In this document: positions 28,968 through 38,643 of the stretch, in pieces
How positions within the stretch are numbered: position 1 is the stretch's first letter
Layout: every line of letters starts with the position of its first letter
Assembly: GCF_014117425.1 (NCBI RefSeq)
Contig: NZ_CP059725.1
Location: 806,001 to 870,000 of the forward strand
DNA from: Bartonella sp. HY038
Lineage (GTDB): Bacteria > Pseudomonadota > Alphaproteobacteria > Rhizobiales > Rhizobiaceae
Reading direction: 5' to 3'
Length of the DNA stretch: 64,000 nt
The notes under the pieces: model-generated
The model's database searches: none
Seen by the model: the letters and a program-made list of their open reading frames with translations, nothing else
Told to the model about the DNA's origin: nothing
Made by a program: the position numbers and the translations under genes

Positions 28968-29441
28968 TTAACTTTTGGCAGTAAAGTGAAGATAAATCTT
29001 ATCATAGATATAATTGAAAATTATGGAATAGGGGAGGAAGAACAGTAAAAGCCCTATATCTAGGACAAATGCATACCAAAGACTGATATTTAGATAGAAT
29101 GCAATGCATGGCAATGTAAAGATTAATAAACCGCCTTCAAAGCCCAATGCATGTAAAAAGCGAACCAATTTGCTGCGTGAAAAGCGATATTTTTTTTGTA
29201 ATTGGTCGAATGCAAAATTAAAAATACCATTCCAAGCTGTTGCTATAAGTGAAATGATTATTGATAATACGCCCATACTTACCAAGCTTTTTCCTTCTAT
29301 AACGACAAGAAAAAGTGCAGTAAGAATAATGGCGATGACTTCAAAAATTGTGGCATGTAAAATGCGCGCGAAAAGACCGCGCTTTATCAGCCTGTCATCA
29401 TGATTATGTTCTAGTACATCATTTGATGCCTGCTGTTGCAA
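28968..29441 (-). CDS. PACE-family (AceI-like) efflux transporter
   Basis: The 157-residue protein has four membrane helices in two similar halves, the bacterial transmembrane pair layout. Each half opens with the family pattern: ARILHATIFEVIAI (about 25) and VRFLHALGFEGGLL (about 89). The Glu in the first helix is the proton-coupling residue known from AceI. The PACE family exports chlorhexidine, acriflavine and probably short polyamines. The substrate here is not known. It is a single gene, divergent from mmsA. Confidence 0.88.
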   Translation of the reverse strand: MQQQASNDVLEHNHDDRLIKRGLFARILHATIFEVIAIILTALFLVVIEGKSLVSMGVLSIIISLIATAWNGIFNFAFDQLQKKYRFSRSKLVRFLHALGFEGGLLIFTLPCIAFYLNISLWYAFVLDIGLLLFFLPYSIIFNYIYDKIYLHFTAKS

Positions 29442-29613
29442 TTTTTGCTCCCAAGTAAAAATAACTTAACTACAATTTATTGTAATGGGTAGTCAATATT
29501 TTCTATTTTTAATCTATGCATAAATTTGCACAACAGATAAGGAAAAATGCTTGTTCCTTAAACGGTGTAAAGGCATTATTGTGCCTTAACGACATTTTTA
29601 GTGGAGGAAAAAC

Positions 29614-31110
29614 ATGCGAAATATTGGGCATTTTATTGGTGGTAAAAATGTGGCGGGTAAAAGTGGCCAAGAGGCTGATGTATTCCAACCGTTTGATGGC
29701 TCAGTCATTGGCAAGGTTGCCTTAGCAAATAGTGCTGAAATAAATGAGGCGCTAGAAAACGCAAAGCAAGCTCAGCCAGCATGGGCAGCTGTAAATCCAC
29801 AGCGGCGCGCGCGCGTGATGCGAAAGTTTTTATCTCTTATTGAAGAGGAAATTGACAGCCTTGCAGAATTATTGGCAAAAGAACACGGCAAGACAATTGC
29901 TGATGCTATTGGTGATATTCAGCGCGGCTTGGAAGTGGTTGAGGTAAGCCTTGGCGTTCCCCATATGCAAAAAGGTGAATACACAGATGGGGCAGGACCT
30001 AGTATTGATACATATTCCATGCGCCAAGCCTTAGGAGTTGTGGCAGGTATTACGCCATTTAATTTTCCGGCAATGATCCCGCTTTGGATGTGCGGACCCG
30101 CTATTGCTTGCGGCAATGCGTTTATTTTAAAGCCATCAGAGCGTGATCCTGGTGTTCCTATGCGCCTTGCTGAATTATTTATAGAGGCAGGTGGTCCTGA
30201 GGGAATTTTAAATGTTGTAAATGGTGGAAAAGAAGCAGTAGATGCTTTGCTAGATGCACCGGGTATTAAAGCGATAAGCTTTGTTGGCTCAACTGCTATT
30301 GCACAATATATTTATGGGCGCGCCGCCGCAAATGGTAAACGGGTTCAAGCTTTTGGTGGAGCCAAAAACCACATGCTCATCATGCCAGATGCTGATATGG
30401 ACCAAGTAGTTGATGCTTTGATTGGTGCGGGCTTTGGTTCTGCTGGTGAGCGTTGTATGGCCATTTCTGTGGCTGTGCCAATTGGAGAAGAAACAGCTGA
30501 ACGTTTGCTTGAAAAGCTTATCCCACGCATTAAAGCGCTTAAAGTTGGCTCGTCACTTGACAAGCAGGCTGATTACGGCCCGGTGGTTACCAAAGAAGCC
30601 AAGGCTCGCATTTTGGATTATGTCGATATTGGCGTTAAGGAAGGTGCAAATCTTGTAATTGATGGTCGTGGTTTTAATTTGCAAGGCTATGAAAACGGTT
30701 ATTATGTTGGCCCATGTCTATTTGATAATGTGACGCGCGATATGCGCATTTATAAGGAAGAAATTTTCGGCCCAGTTTTATCAATTGTGCGTGCTGCTAA
30801 TTATGAAGAAGCACTTAGCTTGCCTAATGACCATCTTTATGGCAATGGCGTTGCAATATTTACCCGCGATGGCGATACGGCTCGTGATTTTGCCGCCCGC
30901 GTTGAAGTTGGCATGATTGGCATAAATGTGCCTATTCCAACACCGGTTGCTTATTATACATTTGGCGGCTGGAAAGCCTCGGTATTTGGTGATCTTAATC
31001 AGCATGGGCCTGATGCATTCCGCTTTTATACACGCACAAAAACTATTACTTCGCGTTGGCCTTCCGGCATTCGTGAAGGTGCAGAATTTTCTATCCCGAC
31101 TATGGAATAA
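29614..31110 (+). CDS. mmsA: CoA-acylating methylmalonate-semialdehyde dehydrogenase
   Basis: The 498-residue aldehyde dehydrogenase turns methylmalonate semialdehyde into propionyl-CoA, late in valine (and inositol) breakdown. The catalytic Cys281 is in GERCMA, and FGGAKNHMLIMPDADMD (about 248) is the CoA-acylating subgroup pattern. The final TKTITSRWP is typical of MmsA/IolA. The usual partner mmsB and the inositol genes are not beside it. GTGGAGGAAAA before ATG 29614 is a strong ribosome binding site. Confidence 0.93.
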   Translation: MRNIGHFIGGKNVAGKSGQEADVFQPFDGSVIGKVALANSAEINEALENAKQAQPAWAAVNPQRRARVMRKFLSLIEEEIDSLAELLAKEHGKTIADAIGDIQRGLEVVEVSLGVPHMQKGEYTDGAGPSIDTYSMRQALGVVAGITPFNFPAMIPLWMCGPAIACGNAFILKPSERDPGVPMRLAELFIEAGGPEGILNVVNGGKEAVDALLDAPGIKAISFVGSTAIAQYIYGRAAANGKRVQAFGGAKNHMLIMPDADMDQVVDALIGAGFGSAGERCMAISVAVPIGEETAERLLEKLIPRIKALKVGSSLDKQADYGPVVTKEAKARILDYVDIGVKEGANLVIDGRGFNLQGYENGYYVGPCLFDNVTRDMRIYKEEIFGPVLSIVRAANYEEALSLPNDHLYGNGVAIFTRDGDTARDFAARVEVGMIGINVPIPTPVAYYTFGGWKASVFGDLNQHGPDAFRFYTRTKTITSRWPSGIREGAEFSIPTME

Positions 31111-31130
31111 GCATGTTATAAGTTAATTTT

Positions 31131-31159
31131 TAAGGCGGGCTATAAGTCCGCCTTTTTTA
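31131..31159 (+). terminator. Rho-independent terminator of mmsA
   Basis: AAGGCGG/CCGCCTT forms a short GC-rich stem followed by six Ts, 21 bp past the mmsA stop. Confidence 0.85.
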
Positions 31160-31241
31160 TTGGTATTTTTGTGCTAGATATTAAAACATGCGTTAAAGAT
31201 TAATATCGCATTTATAGCTATTATAATATTGGAGTTATTTT

Positions 31242-31589
31242 ATGGGATTGCGGCTGACATCTGATTTTTATGTGGCGCAATTGATACGCAAGATTAATGG
31301 TGCCAATGGCTTTGCTTATCTTGTGCGACGCGGCGCAATAGAGGCTGGTACAATATTTATCATGCAGCGTCTTAAAAATAATCAAGTTGACTTATTTGGA
31401 CCGGCACCCCAAAGCTTTTACGAAGAAGCAGAAAATGACGGTGGTAGGTTATTTATAAAAATTTTAACTGATGCAGAAGAAGTAAATGCGATTGAAAAGC
31501 TAGAAAAAGAGCTTCGTTTTGATCCTGATATTTGGCTTGTTGAAGTTGAAAATATTAATGATTTGACAACTTATATAAATATTGTGTGA
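31242..31589 (+). CDS. DUF1491 family protein
   Basis: The 115-residue soluble protein matches DUF1491, a small family found mainly in alphaproteobacteria. Typical parts are the start MGLRLTSDFYVAQLIRKIN, the GAIEAGTIFI segment and the end FDPDIWLVEVEN. No function is known. The start follows TTGGAGTTATTTT. It stands alone after the mmsA terminator. Confidence 0.85.
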   Translation: MGLRLTSDFYVAQLIRKINGANGFAYLVRRGAIEAGTIFIMQRLKNNQVDLFGPAPQSFYEEAENDGGRLFIKILTDAEEVNAIEKLEKELRFDPDIWLVEVENINDLTTYINIV

Positions 31590-31784
31590 TTAATTTGTGA
31601 TTGTTAGCTTGGGTCACAACCCCAAGATAGCTATAAACTTATGTCTATTTTCAGCTTGATTAAAAATTTTGCGCTTTTATTCTTTTTTAAATTTAGCCAA
31701 TAGAGTTTAGTTGGCTGCTTATATTAAAGAGATTTGATAAAATATTGAATGCAAAACTAAGTCTATTTAAAAGGAAATTAGCCA

Positions 31785-32330
31785 ATGGCGCTAACGGCTG
31801 AGCAAAAAAAACTTATTTGGATGGCGGTAGTCTTTACGCCATTATTTGTGGCAATTGGTCTAACAATCTCGCCGTTTTTGTTTATTAATGAAATGTGGCA
31901 ATTTACAAATGAAAGCTTGAAGAAGTTAAGCGAAATCTACGCTAAAGATGGTATGGCTATACCAACAAATTTAAGTACATTTACATATGACAAGTTTTTT
32001 TGGCGAACGATAACTGACGCTTATATGCAACTTCCTATTCGGCTTGTCATAAGTTACATTTTGGTCGCTATTCCTATTGCAGTTTTTTCTGCCCTTTATT
32101 CCTTTATATATCAAAAAAGTAAGTCAATTATTTTGATGGTCATTATTTGGGGTATTGCTGCTGCATGTCTTTCTTATATGCTAAATAAGTTCTTTTTCAC
32201 CGATACTTTATTAATGATGGATCACTTTATTGGGCGTATTATTGCTGTAACTTTAATTTTTGCTATGACAGTTTCTGCCCTTATTATTGGTATTCTTATG
32301 CACAAATCTTCGAACAAGAGTGCAGGGTAG
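31785..32330 (+). CDS. Membrane protein of unknown function, four helices
   Basis: The 181-residue protein has four hydrophobic helices (about 12-34, 86-108, 113-132 and 146-170) and a polar loop of about 45 residues after the first helix. I recognise no family motif. AAAGGAAATTAGCC before ATG 31785 is a good ribosome binding site, and base use matches its neighbours, so the gene is probably real. Confidence 0.72.
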   Translation: MALTAEQKKLIWMAVVFTPLFVAIGLTISPFLFINEMWQFTNESLKKLSEIYAKDGMAIPTNLSTFTYDKFFWRTITDAYMQLPIRLVISYILVAIPIAVFSALYSFIYQKSKSIILMVIIWGIAAACLSYMLNKFFFTDTLLMMDHFIGRIIAVTLIFAMTVSALIIGILMHKSSNKSAG

Positions 32331-32423
32331 GGATTATCTTTGGTGTTGTAAAAGCGTTTTAATTTTACTTTAAAGCCTAAAAGTGTTTTAAACAATTTAA
32401 AAAGCTGTAACTCCGTTTCATGA

Positions 32424-33227
32424 ATGCTGACAATGCCACTATCATTTGATAATACTGACGAAACGATTGACGTTTTTCATCGTGGTCGTTTTGCTCTTGT
32501 GCAGCCCCGCAATTTTGGGCATCGCTCCGGCATGGATGCCATGATGCTTGCGGCCTTAGTACCAACGGATTTTAGCGGCCAATTGGTTGATCTTGGTGCG
32601 GGTGCAGGCGCGGCTGGTCTTGCTGTTGCTTCGCGCTGTGATAATGCCAAAATAACTTTGGTGGAGCGCTCACTCCTTATGGCGCAATACGCAAAAAAGA
32701 CATTGCACTTACCCGAAAATATTCAATTTAAATCACGGACATCATTGCTAAATGCCGATGTAACATTGCGTGGAAAGGCTCGTTTAGAAGCAGGGCTTAT
32801 TGATAATAGCTTTGATTTTGCAATTATGAACCCACCATTTAATGAACAATCTGATCGCGCAACGCCAGATAAGGAAAAGGCCGATGCGCATGTGATGACA
32901 GAAGGCATGTTTGATGCTTGGCTTCGCACTGCCGCCGCACTGTTGCGCCCGGGTGGTTTTATAGGGTTAATTGCGCGCCCAACCTCGCTTGAAGATATAT
33001 TGCCTGCCTTGCAGGGGCGATTTGGTGGTGTGGTTATTATTCCTATTTATCCACGCCCCCATCAAGCAGCAATTCGTATTTTGGTTTATGCAAAAAAGGG
33101 TAGCCGCGCTGCATTGTCTTTTGCTCGCCCAATATTATTGCATAATGCTGATGATAATAAATTTTCACCTAGGACCGATGCAATCTGCAACGGAATATTG
33201 AGTGTTTGGGATAAATATGATGAATAG
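32424..33227 (+). CDS. N6-adenine methyltransferase, TrmN6-like
   Basis: The 267-residue class I methyltransferase has a SAM motif VDLGAGAGAAGLAVASR (about 56) and the N6-adenine motif MNPPFNE (about 134). The overall pattern, with HRSGMDAMMLAALVP before the SAM motif, is that of the tRNA1(Val) adenine-37 N6 methyltransferase group (TrmN6/YfiC). The exact substrate is inferred. The start is uncertain: ATG 32424 and ATG 32433 both lack a clear ribosome binding site. An S49 peptidase gene follows. Confidence 0.85.
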   Translation: MLTMPLSFDNTDETIDVFHRGRFALVQPRNFGHRSGMDAMMLAALVPTDFSGQLVDLGAGAGAAGLAVASRCDNAKITLVERSLLMAQYAKKTLHLPENIQFKSRTSLLNADVTLRGKARLEAGLIDNSFDFAIMNPPFNEQSDRATPDKEKADAHVMTEGMFDAWLRTAAALLRPGGFIGLIARPTSLEDILPALQGRFGGVVIIPIYPRPHQAAIRILVYAKKGSRAALSFARPILLHNADDNKFSPRTDAICNGILSVWDKYDE

Positions 33228-33314
33228 TCGCAGAATAATTGTGTCGCTACTTGCGAGAGCCTATCCAAAAACCTATTAAATAAGTCAATATAATTTTGAA
33301 AATGGAGATGTAGC

Positions 33315-34166
33315 TTGGCTAACTGGATTAAAAAACTAATTCCTCGTAAATTTCGTTCTGAAGGCGTAACTATTCCAGTTGTGCGGTTGCAAGGTGTCAT
33401 TAGTTCTTCATCATCGGCACTTAAAAGCAATTTATCGCTTGCAAATTGTGCAGAGCAGCTTGAGCGCGCTTTCAATATGAAAGAAGCACCTGCCGTTGCT
33501 ATTGTTATTAATTCGCCCGGTGGTTCGCCAGTGCAGTCGCGGCTTATTTATAAGCGTATTCGTGACCTTGCTAGCGAAAAAAACAAGCGTGTGCTTGTCT
33601 TTGTTGAAGATGTGGCGGCATCAGGCGGTTATATGATTGCTTGTGCAGGCGATGAAATCTTTGCCGATCCTTCATCGGTGGTTGGTTCAATAGGCGTTGT
33701 TTCTTCCTCATTTGGTTTTCCTGAATTAATGAAGAAAATTGGTGTTGAGCGCCGTGTTTATACCGCAGGTAAGAACAAGGCGACTTTGGATCCTTTTTCT
33801 CCAGAAAAAGAAAGTGATATTAATCATTTAAAAGAGTTGCAGTTGGAAATTCATGAAACTTTTATTAATTTGGTAAAAAATAGTCGTAAAACCAAATTGA
33901 GCGACAATGAAGATCTTTTCACTGGCATGTTCTGGACTGGTATTAAAGGTAAAGAATTAGGCTTAGTTGATGGGCTTAATGATATTCAAAGCGTGTTAAA
34001 AGACCGCTATGGCAGCAAAATGCAAATGCGGTTGATCAATGCATCAAAAGGCTTGCTTGGACGTAAATCGCCATCGGGAATTTATGCTGATATTGCTGGT
34101 CAAGCAATTGGCAATATTGTTGATGTTGCTGAAGAGCGTGCCTTATGGTCACGCTATGGGCTTTAA
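33315..34166 (+). CDS. S49 family serine peptidase (SppA/SohB-like)
   Basis: The 283-residue protein starts at TTG 33315 (GGAG upstream). The S49 core shows INSPGGSP (about 66), the nucleophile Ser103 in VAASGGYM and the general-base Lys153 or Lys155 in AGKNKATLDPF. The family cleaves signal peptides or membrane-protein fragments. Unlike E. coli SppA it is a single-domain short form, and it lacks an obvious membrane anchor. It ends at a GC-rich terminator. Confidence 0.9.
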   Translation: MANWIKKLIPRKFRSEGVTIPVVRLQGVISSSSSALKSNLSLANCAEQLERAFNMKEAPAVAIVINSPGGSPVQSRLIYKRIRDLASEKNKRVLVFVEDVAASGGYMIACAGDEIFADPSSVVGSIGVVSSSFGFPELMKKIGVERRVYTAGKNKATLDPFSPEKESDINHLKELQLEIHETFINLVKNSRKTKLSDNEDLFTGMFWTGIKGKELGLVDGLNDIQSVLKDRYGSKMQMRLINASKGLLGRKSPSGIYADIAGQAIGNIVDVAEERALWSRYGL

Positions 34167-34177
34167 ACCTATTACAT

Positions 34178-34211
34178 AAAAGGGCGGCAGCAATGCCGCC
34201 TTTTCTTTTTT
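34178..34211 (+). terminator. Rho-independent terminator of the S49 peptidase gene
   Basis: GGCGGCA/TGCCGCC with a three-base loop and a T-rich tail (TTTTCTTTTTT) lies 12 bp past the stop. The A-run on the left side makes it usable for the minus strand as well. Confidence 0.9.
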
Positions 34212-34311
34212 ACTGCCAATTCTTAAATGACACAATATAATGCTATTATTGATGGTTAGGCAAATAACAGGTCAAAATTTATGTAGCCCAATCTATTAAC
34301 ATTTTTTTAAG

Positions 34312-35257
34312 TCAAGCTGTGCGATACCATATCCAAAATTGAAACCGCCAAGCATATATTTTTGTTGCTTTGGTTGCGATACCATTTGTATTGAGTGCTG
34401 CTGAGGGTAGATTTTCCTCGCCGAAATAATCAATTGGTGATTTCTTTAACTAGCCAAGCGAGGGCATTTTCGTTGGCTAGCACTGGTAATGTGCGTATGG
34501 GGGCCATTGAATTCTTCTTCGGTGAGCCAAAAAAGAGAGTATTGGCAACCTAAAAATTCTATATTAAACCAGTTTTCATCAGTAACTGGCAAACTATCCA
34601 ATCCCAAGAAAGGCGGTCCCTCATTAAACATATCATCAACAAAAAAGTTTATGGCAACGAGTTCTAGCCCTTGCGTGCGGTATTGCTCTGGTAGTTATAG
34701 CGGAAAGGCATAACGCAACTGTGTTCCATAGACGGTACTGATCGGCATCTATAGTTGGTGGTAGTCCATAACACCCCCCATTTTATAAGGTCGCTCAGGT
34801 TATATAGCATTTGCGTCCGCAAGAGTTATAATTAGAATCTGATTATCCTTAATTCCAACTGTAAACTGCAAGCCCTCTTCGGGTCCGTCTTTAATTATTG
34901 CGCGTTTAAAACGCCACTTATAATCATTACACGCATTAGAAATACTTATAGATTGGTATAAACTTTATTGAAAGATAATGCGGGAGAATTAAAAGATAAT
35001 GCGGGGGAGTTTCGCGTAATGACAGCTATAGAGATATTGGGAAGGATTGTTAAAACGTGATTTAGCCCATCTTATCATCAATTATTATGCGAGCGCTAAC
35101 ATCATCACATAAATGCCCTTCAGCGTGGCAATAAGGCTCCTTCCAACTGGAGCCTAACGCATTGCGTAACAAATACGTTCGATCTTTAGGACGCAATTTT
35201 GCTAACAATTTATTTTATACCAGCAGATAACCAACCCTCTTTAACCCTTAGCTTCAT
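34312..35257 (-). pseudogene. Decayed gene of about 300 codons, family unknown
   Basis: The minus strand keeps protein-like runs in shifting frames. Examples are a start MKLRVKEGWLSAGIK (ATG 35257), LRPKDRTYLLRNALGSSW, KWRFKRAIIKDGPEEG, the 61-codon open piece at 34446-34631 with FLGLDSLPVTDENWFNIEFL, then LPVLANENALAWLVKEIT and PIDYFGEENLPSAALNTNG. At least three in-frame stops and about four frameshifts interrupt them; one is a run of five Cs near 34501. I do not recognise the family. It fills most of the 1.4-kb gap between the peptidase gene and the small membrane-protein gene. Confidence 0.7.
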
Positions 35258-35556
35258 GCTAAAATATAATAAGGTTTTTAGTTCTATATTGTTTTGCTCG
35301 ATTTTTTAAATTGGGACGATTGCTATTAAAAATATTAAATATTATTTATTTTAAAAATAATTGGCACTATGCCCTATTTTCGTTTCGATTTAATTCTATA
35401 TTATAATAGATAAGGGGCAAATCACGCTCGGAAATGCGCTAATTTCACTTTTTTTATGGTATGGCGCTGTTATTTAGGGATATGTGTTCTATTGTGGAAG
35501 TCGGCTAACTTGTTTGCTAATGTAATTTGCATGCTGCGAAGAAAAGGGTTTTAAAT

Positions 35557-35748
35557 ATGTCTCGTTTTATCTTTTTGGCAATTGTCGTGGCTGGTCTTGT
35601 ATATTTTTACAAGGTTTTAAAGCGTGAATCTAATCGCGTTGCTGTGCGGGTAAAAAGAGCTGAGCAAGAGCGCAAGAATGGCTCCAAAGGCACTTTGGTT
35701 CAAGATCCTAAGACGGGTGAATATCGGGTAGAAACTAATCAATTTTGA
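35557..35748 (+). CDS. Small single-helix membrane protein
   Basis: The 63-residue protein starts at ATG 35557. It has one membrane helix (about 3-20), a basic, charged middle (KRESNRVAVRVKRAEQERK) and a C-terminus with DPKTGEYRV, so it probably sits in the inner membrane with the tail in the cytoplasm. I recall similar small proteins in Rhizobiales but know no function. It precedes ispE by about 100 bp. Confidence 0.7.
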   Translation: MSRFIFLAIVVAGLVYFYKVLKRESNRVAVRVKRAEQERKNGSKGTLVQDPKTGEYRVETNQF

Positions 35749-35850
35749 TTTAATCTCTTGATCGCAAATGTTGGTTGCTTTCTGGCTGTCTCAGCCTTAT
35801 AGCCAGTAGATGCTTTAAAAAGCAGATTATGTACTTTCTGTGTAAATCTA

Positions 35851-36831
35851 ATGTATCGATTGGTTATGGCTCCATATTCTTTAAATGAAAATTTGGCTTT
35901 AAAAGACAGTTTAGTGAGTGAACAACATCACGAAATTATAGAAGAGATTGCGCCGGCAAAACTTAATTTGTCGCTACATGTCATTGGACAGCGCAGTGAT
36001 AATTATCATTTGTTGCAAAGCCTTGTTGTTTTCATGAATAATGGCGACATGATAAAGGTACAAGCGGCAGATAGCGATAGTTTTGCTATTTCTGGCCGTT
36101 TTGGTGGCGGTGAAGATTTTGGCGCAGATAATCTGGTTGTTAAAGCGCGCAATTTTTTACGTGATCTTATTGGGCAAGAGCGCTGTCCGCCAGTTGCCAT
36201 TCATTTGGAAAAAAACTTGCCAATTGCATCGGGGATAGGTGGCGGTTCTTCTGATGCAGCAGCTACATTGGTGGCATTAATCCGACATTGGAATTTAATA
36301 CCCGATGCCGATGATCGAGAAGCTGAATTGCAATTATTAACCAATAAGGTGCAAAGCCTTGGCGCAGATGTGCCAATGTGTTTGCATGGGGTGCTCTATC
36401 GCTCACCCCTGATCGCCACCGGTATAGGCGAAATATTAAAGCCGCTTGATGAATTTATTCCTTTGGATATTTTATTAATCAATTCAGGCGTGGCAGTTTC
36501 AACCCCGCAAATATTTGCCAAGTTAGAGAACAAAAATAATCTAGAGTTTAGCTGGACTGATGGTGCAGGGGCGCAATATAAGGGGTTGATTGAAAAATTG
36601 AAGACCATGCGTAATGATCTTTATCAGCCTGCATTACATCAATATCCAGCATTGAAAACCATATTGCATACATTACAAGACCTTGGCGCCGATTTTGCTG
36701 CAATGTCAGGTTCTGGCGCGACATGTTTTGGTATATTTCCCAATGCCCAAGCGCTGCAGCAGGCCTATTTGGAAGCGCAGAAAATCTACCCCAATTATTT
36801 TCTCATGGCTGGAAAAAGCTACGGCGTTTAA
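35851..36831 (+). CDS. ispE: 4-diphosphocytidyl-2-C-methyl-D-erythritol kinase
   Basis: The 326-residue GHMP kinase phosphorylates CDP-methylerythritol in the MEP isoprenoid pathway. Motifs are EIAPAKLNLSLHV (about 31), the ATP loop PIASGIGGGSSDAAATL (about 126) and the C-terminal MSGSGATCFGIF (about 288). The first ~30 residues before the APAKLN block are longer than usual, and neither ATG 35851 nor ATG 35866 has a clear ribosome binding site, so the true start is uncertain. Confidence 0.93.
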   Translation: MYRLVMAPYSLNENLALKDSLVSEQHHEIIEEIAPAKLNLSLHVIGQRSDNYHLLQSLVVFMNNGDMIKVQAADSDSFAISGRFGGGEDFGADNLVVKARNFLRDLIGQERCPPVAIHLEKNLPIASGIGGGSSDAAATLVALIRHWNLIPDADDREAELQLLTNKVQSLGADVPMCLHGVLYRSPLIATGIGEILKPLDEFIPLDILLINSGVAVSTPQIFAKLENKNNLEFSWTDGAGAQYKGLIEKLKTMRNDLYQPALHQYPALKTILHTLQDLGADFAAMSGSGATCFGIFPNAQALQQAYLEAQKIYPNYFLMAGKSYGV

Positions 36832-36937
36832 TGCACATATCTGCTAAATTTGCTCTTTTGCTATTTACAGCTCATAGTCTTTTTAGTCATTTTTCATTTG
36901 TTTTTGCGCTACCACATGTGGGGTAAGTTTTGGAAAG

Positions 36938-37375
36938 TCACTCAAATATTTTTTGATATTCTATTTTAGGAAATGGATTTTTACCATAGCGATTTGAATC
37001 AGGTGATCCTTCTTTGCAAAGTAGATAAATATAATAAAGCCACGGGGCCAAACCGACATACGGCATTTGTAACGCAATTATAACAAACCAAAAGTGCCAA
37101 CCAGCCATGCCGATATCGTGAAAACGGCGTATGGATACACTTGCAAAAGGAATAAAGAAGATAACAAAAGGGATAAGCAATAAGGGTAGGCTTAACCAAT
37201 AAATTGGCTTTTGCGGATCCATTGGCTCGATAAAATATGTTAATGTCAGAAAGAGAATTAAATATATTATATTGAAGACAAGTGCAAACCACCAATATTC
37301 TGAGCGTGATGCTCTGCCAGAGGTGGATGCATATTTTAGCATAAAACATGTAAGGAGTGAAGTTTGGAAATTCAT
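36938..37375 (-). CDS. DUF805 family membrane protein
   Basis: The 145-residue protein has three to four membrane helices. It shows the DUF805 pattern: YASTSGRASRSEYWWFALVFN near the start and the VSIRRFHDIGMAGWHFW segment (about 80). Function is unknown in the family. A second member is encoded at 41612-42130. It is convergent with ispE. Confidence 0.87.
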   Translation of the reverse strand: MNFQTSLLTCFMLKYASTSGRASRSEYWWFALVFNIIYLILFLTLTYFIEPMDPQKPIYWLSLPLLLIPFVIFFIPFASVSIRRFHDIGMAGWHFWFVIIALQMPYVGLAPWLYYIYLLCKEGSPDSNRYGKNPFPKIEYQKIFE

Positions 37376-37503
37376 TTTTGTGTCTTTATTTGTTTCTATT
37401 TTTATTTAACGAAATAAAATTTAATTTTCTAGATTAAAGTCGTGTGCTTAATGGTTTTTATCTAAAAAAATGCTGCAGTATTTTAAAAAATATTGGAGAT
37501 ATT

Positions 37504-38391
37504 ATGCAAATTCAGTTTTTAAACAATACATGCTGGCGCAATATTGGTAAAAGCTTTTTGCTATGCTTTAGTTTAGCCATGACTTGCGAAATAACTTTGG
37601 CTAATGATAGTAGTGCAGGATTAGCTGCAGGTGGGCTTGTTCTTCAAAAGTTAGAAGATATAGCAATGGTATCAGAAGAGTTATATATTTCAGTTGATAA
37701 AATTGAAGTGAATTATATATTTGAAAATCGCAGTAATAAAGATATTACGACTATTGTTGCTTTTCCAATGCCTCCTTTTGAATTTGATGCAAATGGTGAA
37801 CCTTTTGACGATCAATATAATAGGCCCTACATTGATGATAAGCATCTCGATAATTATTTAGATTTTCATAGTTTTGTTGACGGTAAAGCTGTCGCAACAA
37901 AAAGCACCCGTAAAGTGGTGAGGGATAGCGGAGATTTCCCATCTGAAGCTACGCTTTATGTCACGTTTTATTGGCAACAAACTTTTCCTGCGGGTAAAAA
38001 AATTAAGGTTCGCCATTCTTACACGCCCAGTACAACTACTGGCATTCCACAATCGGTAAATTGGATAAAAGAAAATTATTTAAATAACGACACTTATTGC
38101 CCAGATAAAAACTTCATAGCAGCCTTAAACAAATATGAAAAAGCTAATTACGATAGTGGTTATCATGGGATTGACTATATTTTAACTTCCGGAGCCAATT
38201 GGGCAGGCGGTGTTATTGAAGATTTTCGTCTTATTATTGATAAAGGAAAACCGGATGCATTTGTAACATTTTGTGGTGATGGTGTTCAAAAAATAAGCCC
38301 AACCCAATTTGAAATGCGCAAAAAAAATTATGTTCCTAAAGAAAATCTTTCGATTTTTATTCTGAGTGATTTTTGCAATCCTAATCAATAG
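37504..38391 (+). CDS. DUF4424 family secreted protein
   Basis: The 296-residue protein starts at ATG 37504 (TTGGAGATATT upstream; an in-frame start at 37444 has none). A signal peptide ends near residue 31 (ITLAND). The body shows the DUF4424 pattern: DSSAGLAAGGLVLQK, IYTFENRS-like and VAFPMPPFEFD (about 85), and a C-terminal DFRLIIDKG...VTFCGDG segment. Function is unknown. The last ~190 bp of the gene and the 210 bp after it are repeated at 39628-40024. Confidence 0.88.
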   Translation: MQIQFLNNTCWRNIGKSFLLCFSLAMTCEITLANDSSAGLAAGGLVLQKLEDIAMVSEELYISVDKIEVNYIFENRSNKDITTIVAFPMPPFEFDANGEPFDDQYNRPYIDDKHLDNYLDFHSFVDGKAVATKSTRKVVRDSGDFPSEATLYVTFYWQQTFPAGKKIKVRHSYTPSTTTGIPQSVNWIKENYLNNDTYCPDKNFIAALNKYEKANYDSGYHGIDYILTSGANWAGGVIEDFRLIIDKGKPDAFVTFCGDGVQKISPTQFEMRKKNYVPKENLSIFILSDFCNPNQ

Positions 38392-38600
38392 GTAATTTGA
38401 AAAGTTGACTGCTATATAACTTAGGGGAAGCAACTATTTAAACGTCTTACAGTTTCTAAGATTTGCTTTTTTGCTATTAAAAGTTTTATTCTATCAGAAA
38501 ATTAAATGCGTTTATTATATTTATCTTGCTATGCTTTAATGACAGGATAATGTTGGTAAAATTAGGCTAGATTGCCAATGCGGCTATTCAAATATTGATT
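38199..38600 (+). repeat. Direct repeat, copy A (end of the DUF4424 gene plus 3' flank)
   Basis: About 400 bp that recur at 39628-40024 in the same orientation, with roughly one difference per 15-20 bases by eye. Copy A contains the intact end of the gene (stop 38389-38391). Confidence 0.9.
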
Positions 38601-38643
38601 TGACGCCCTTTTCACTCTGTTGCTAACTTTCCCATGTCCTATC

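Noticed and set aside
34970..35005. Short direct repeat AAAGATAATGCGGG as a possible CRISPR or iteron start
   Set aside because: Only two copies 22 bp apart inside the decayed gene; no array and no regular spacers.
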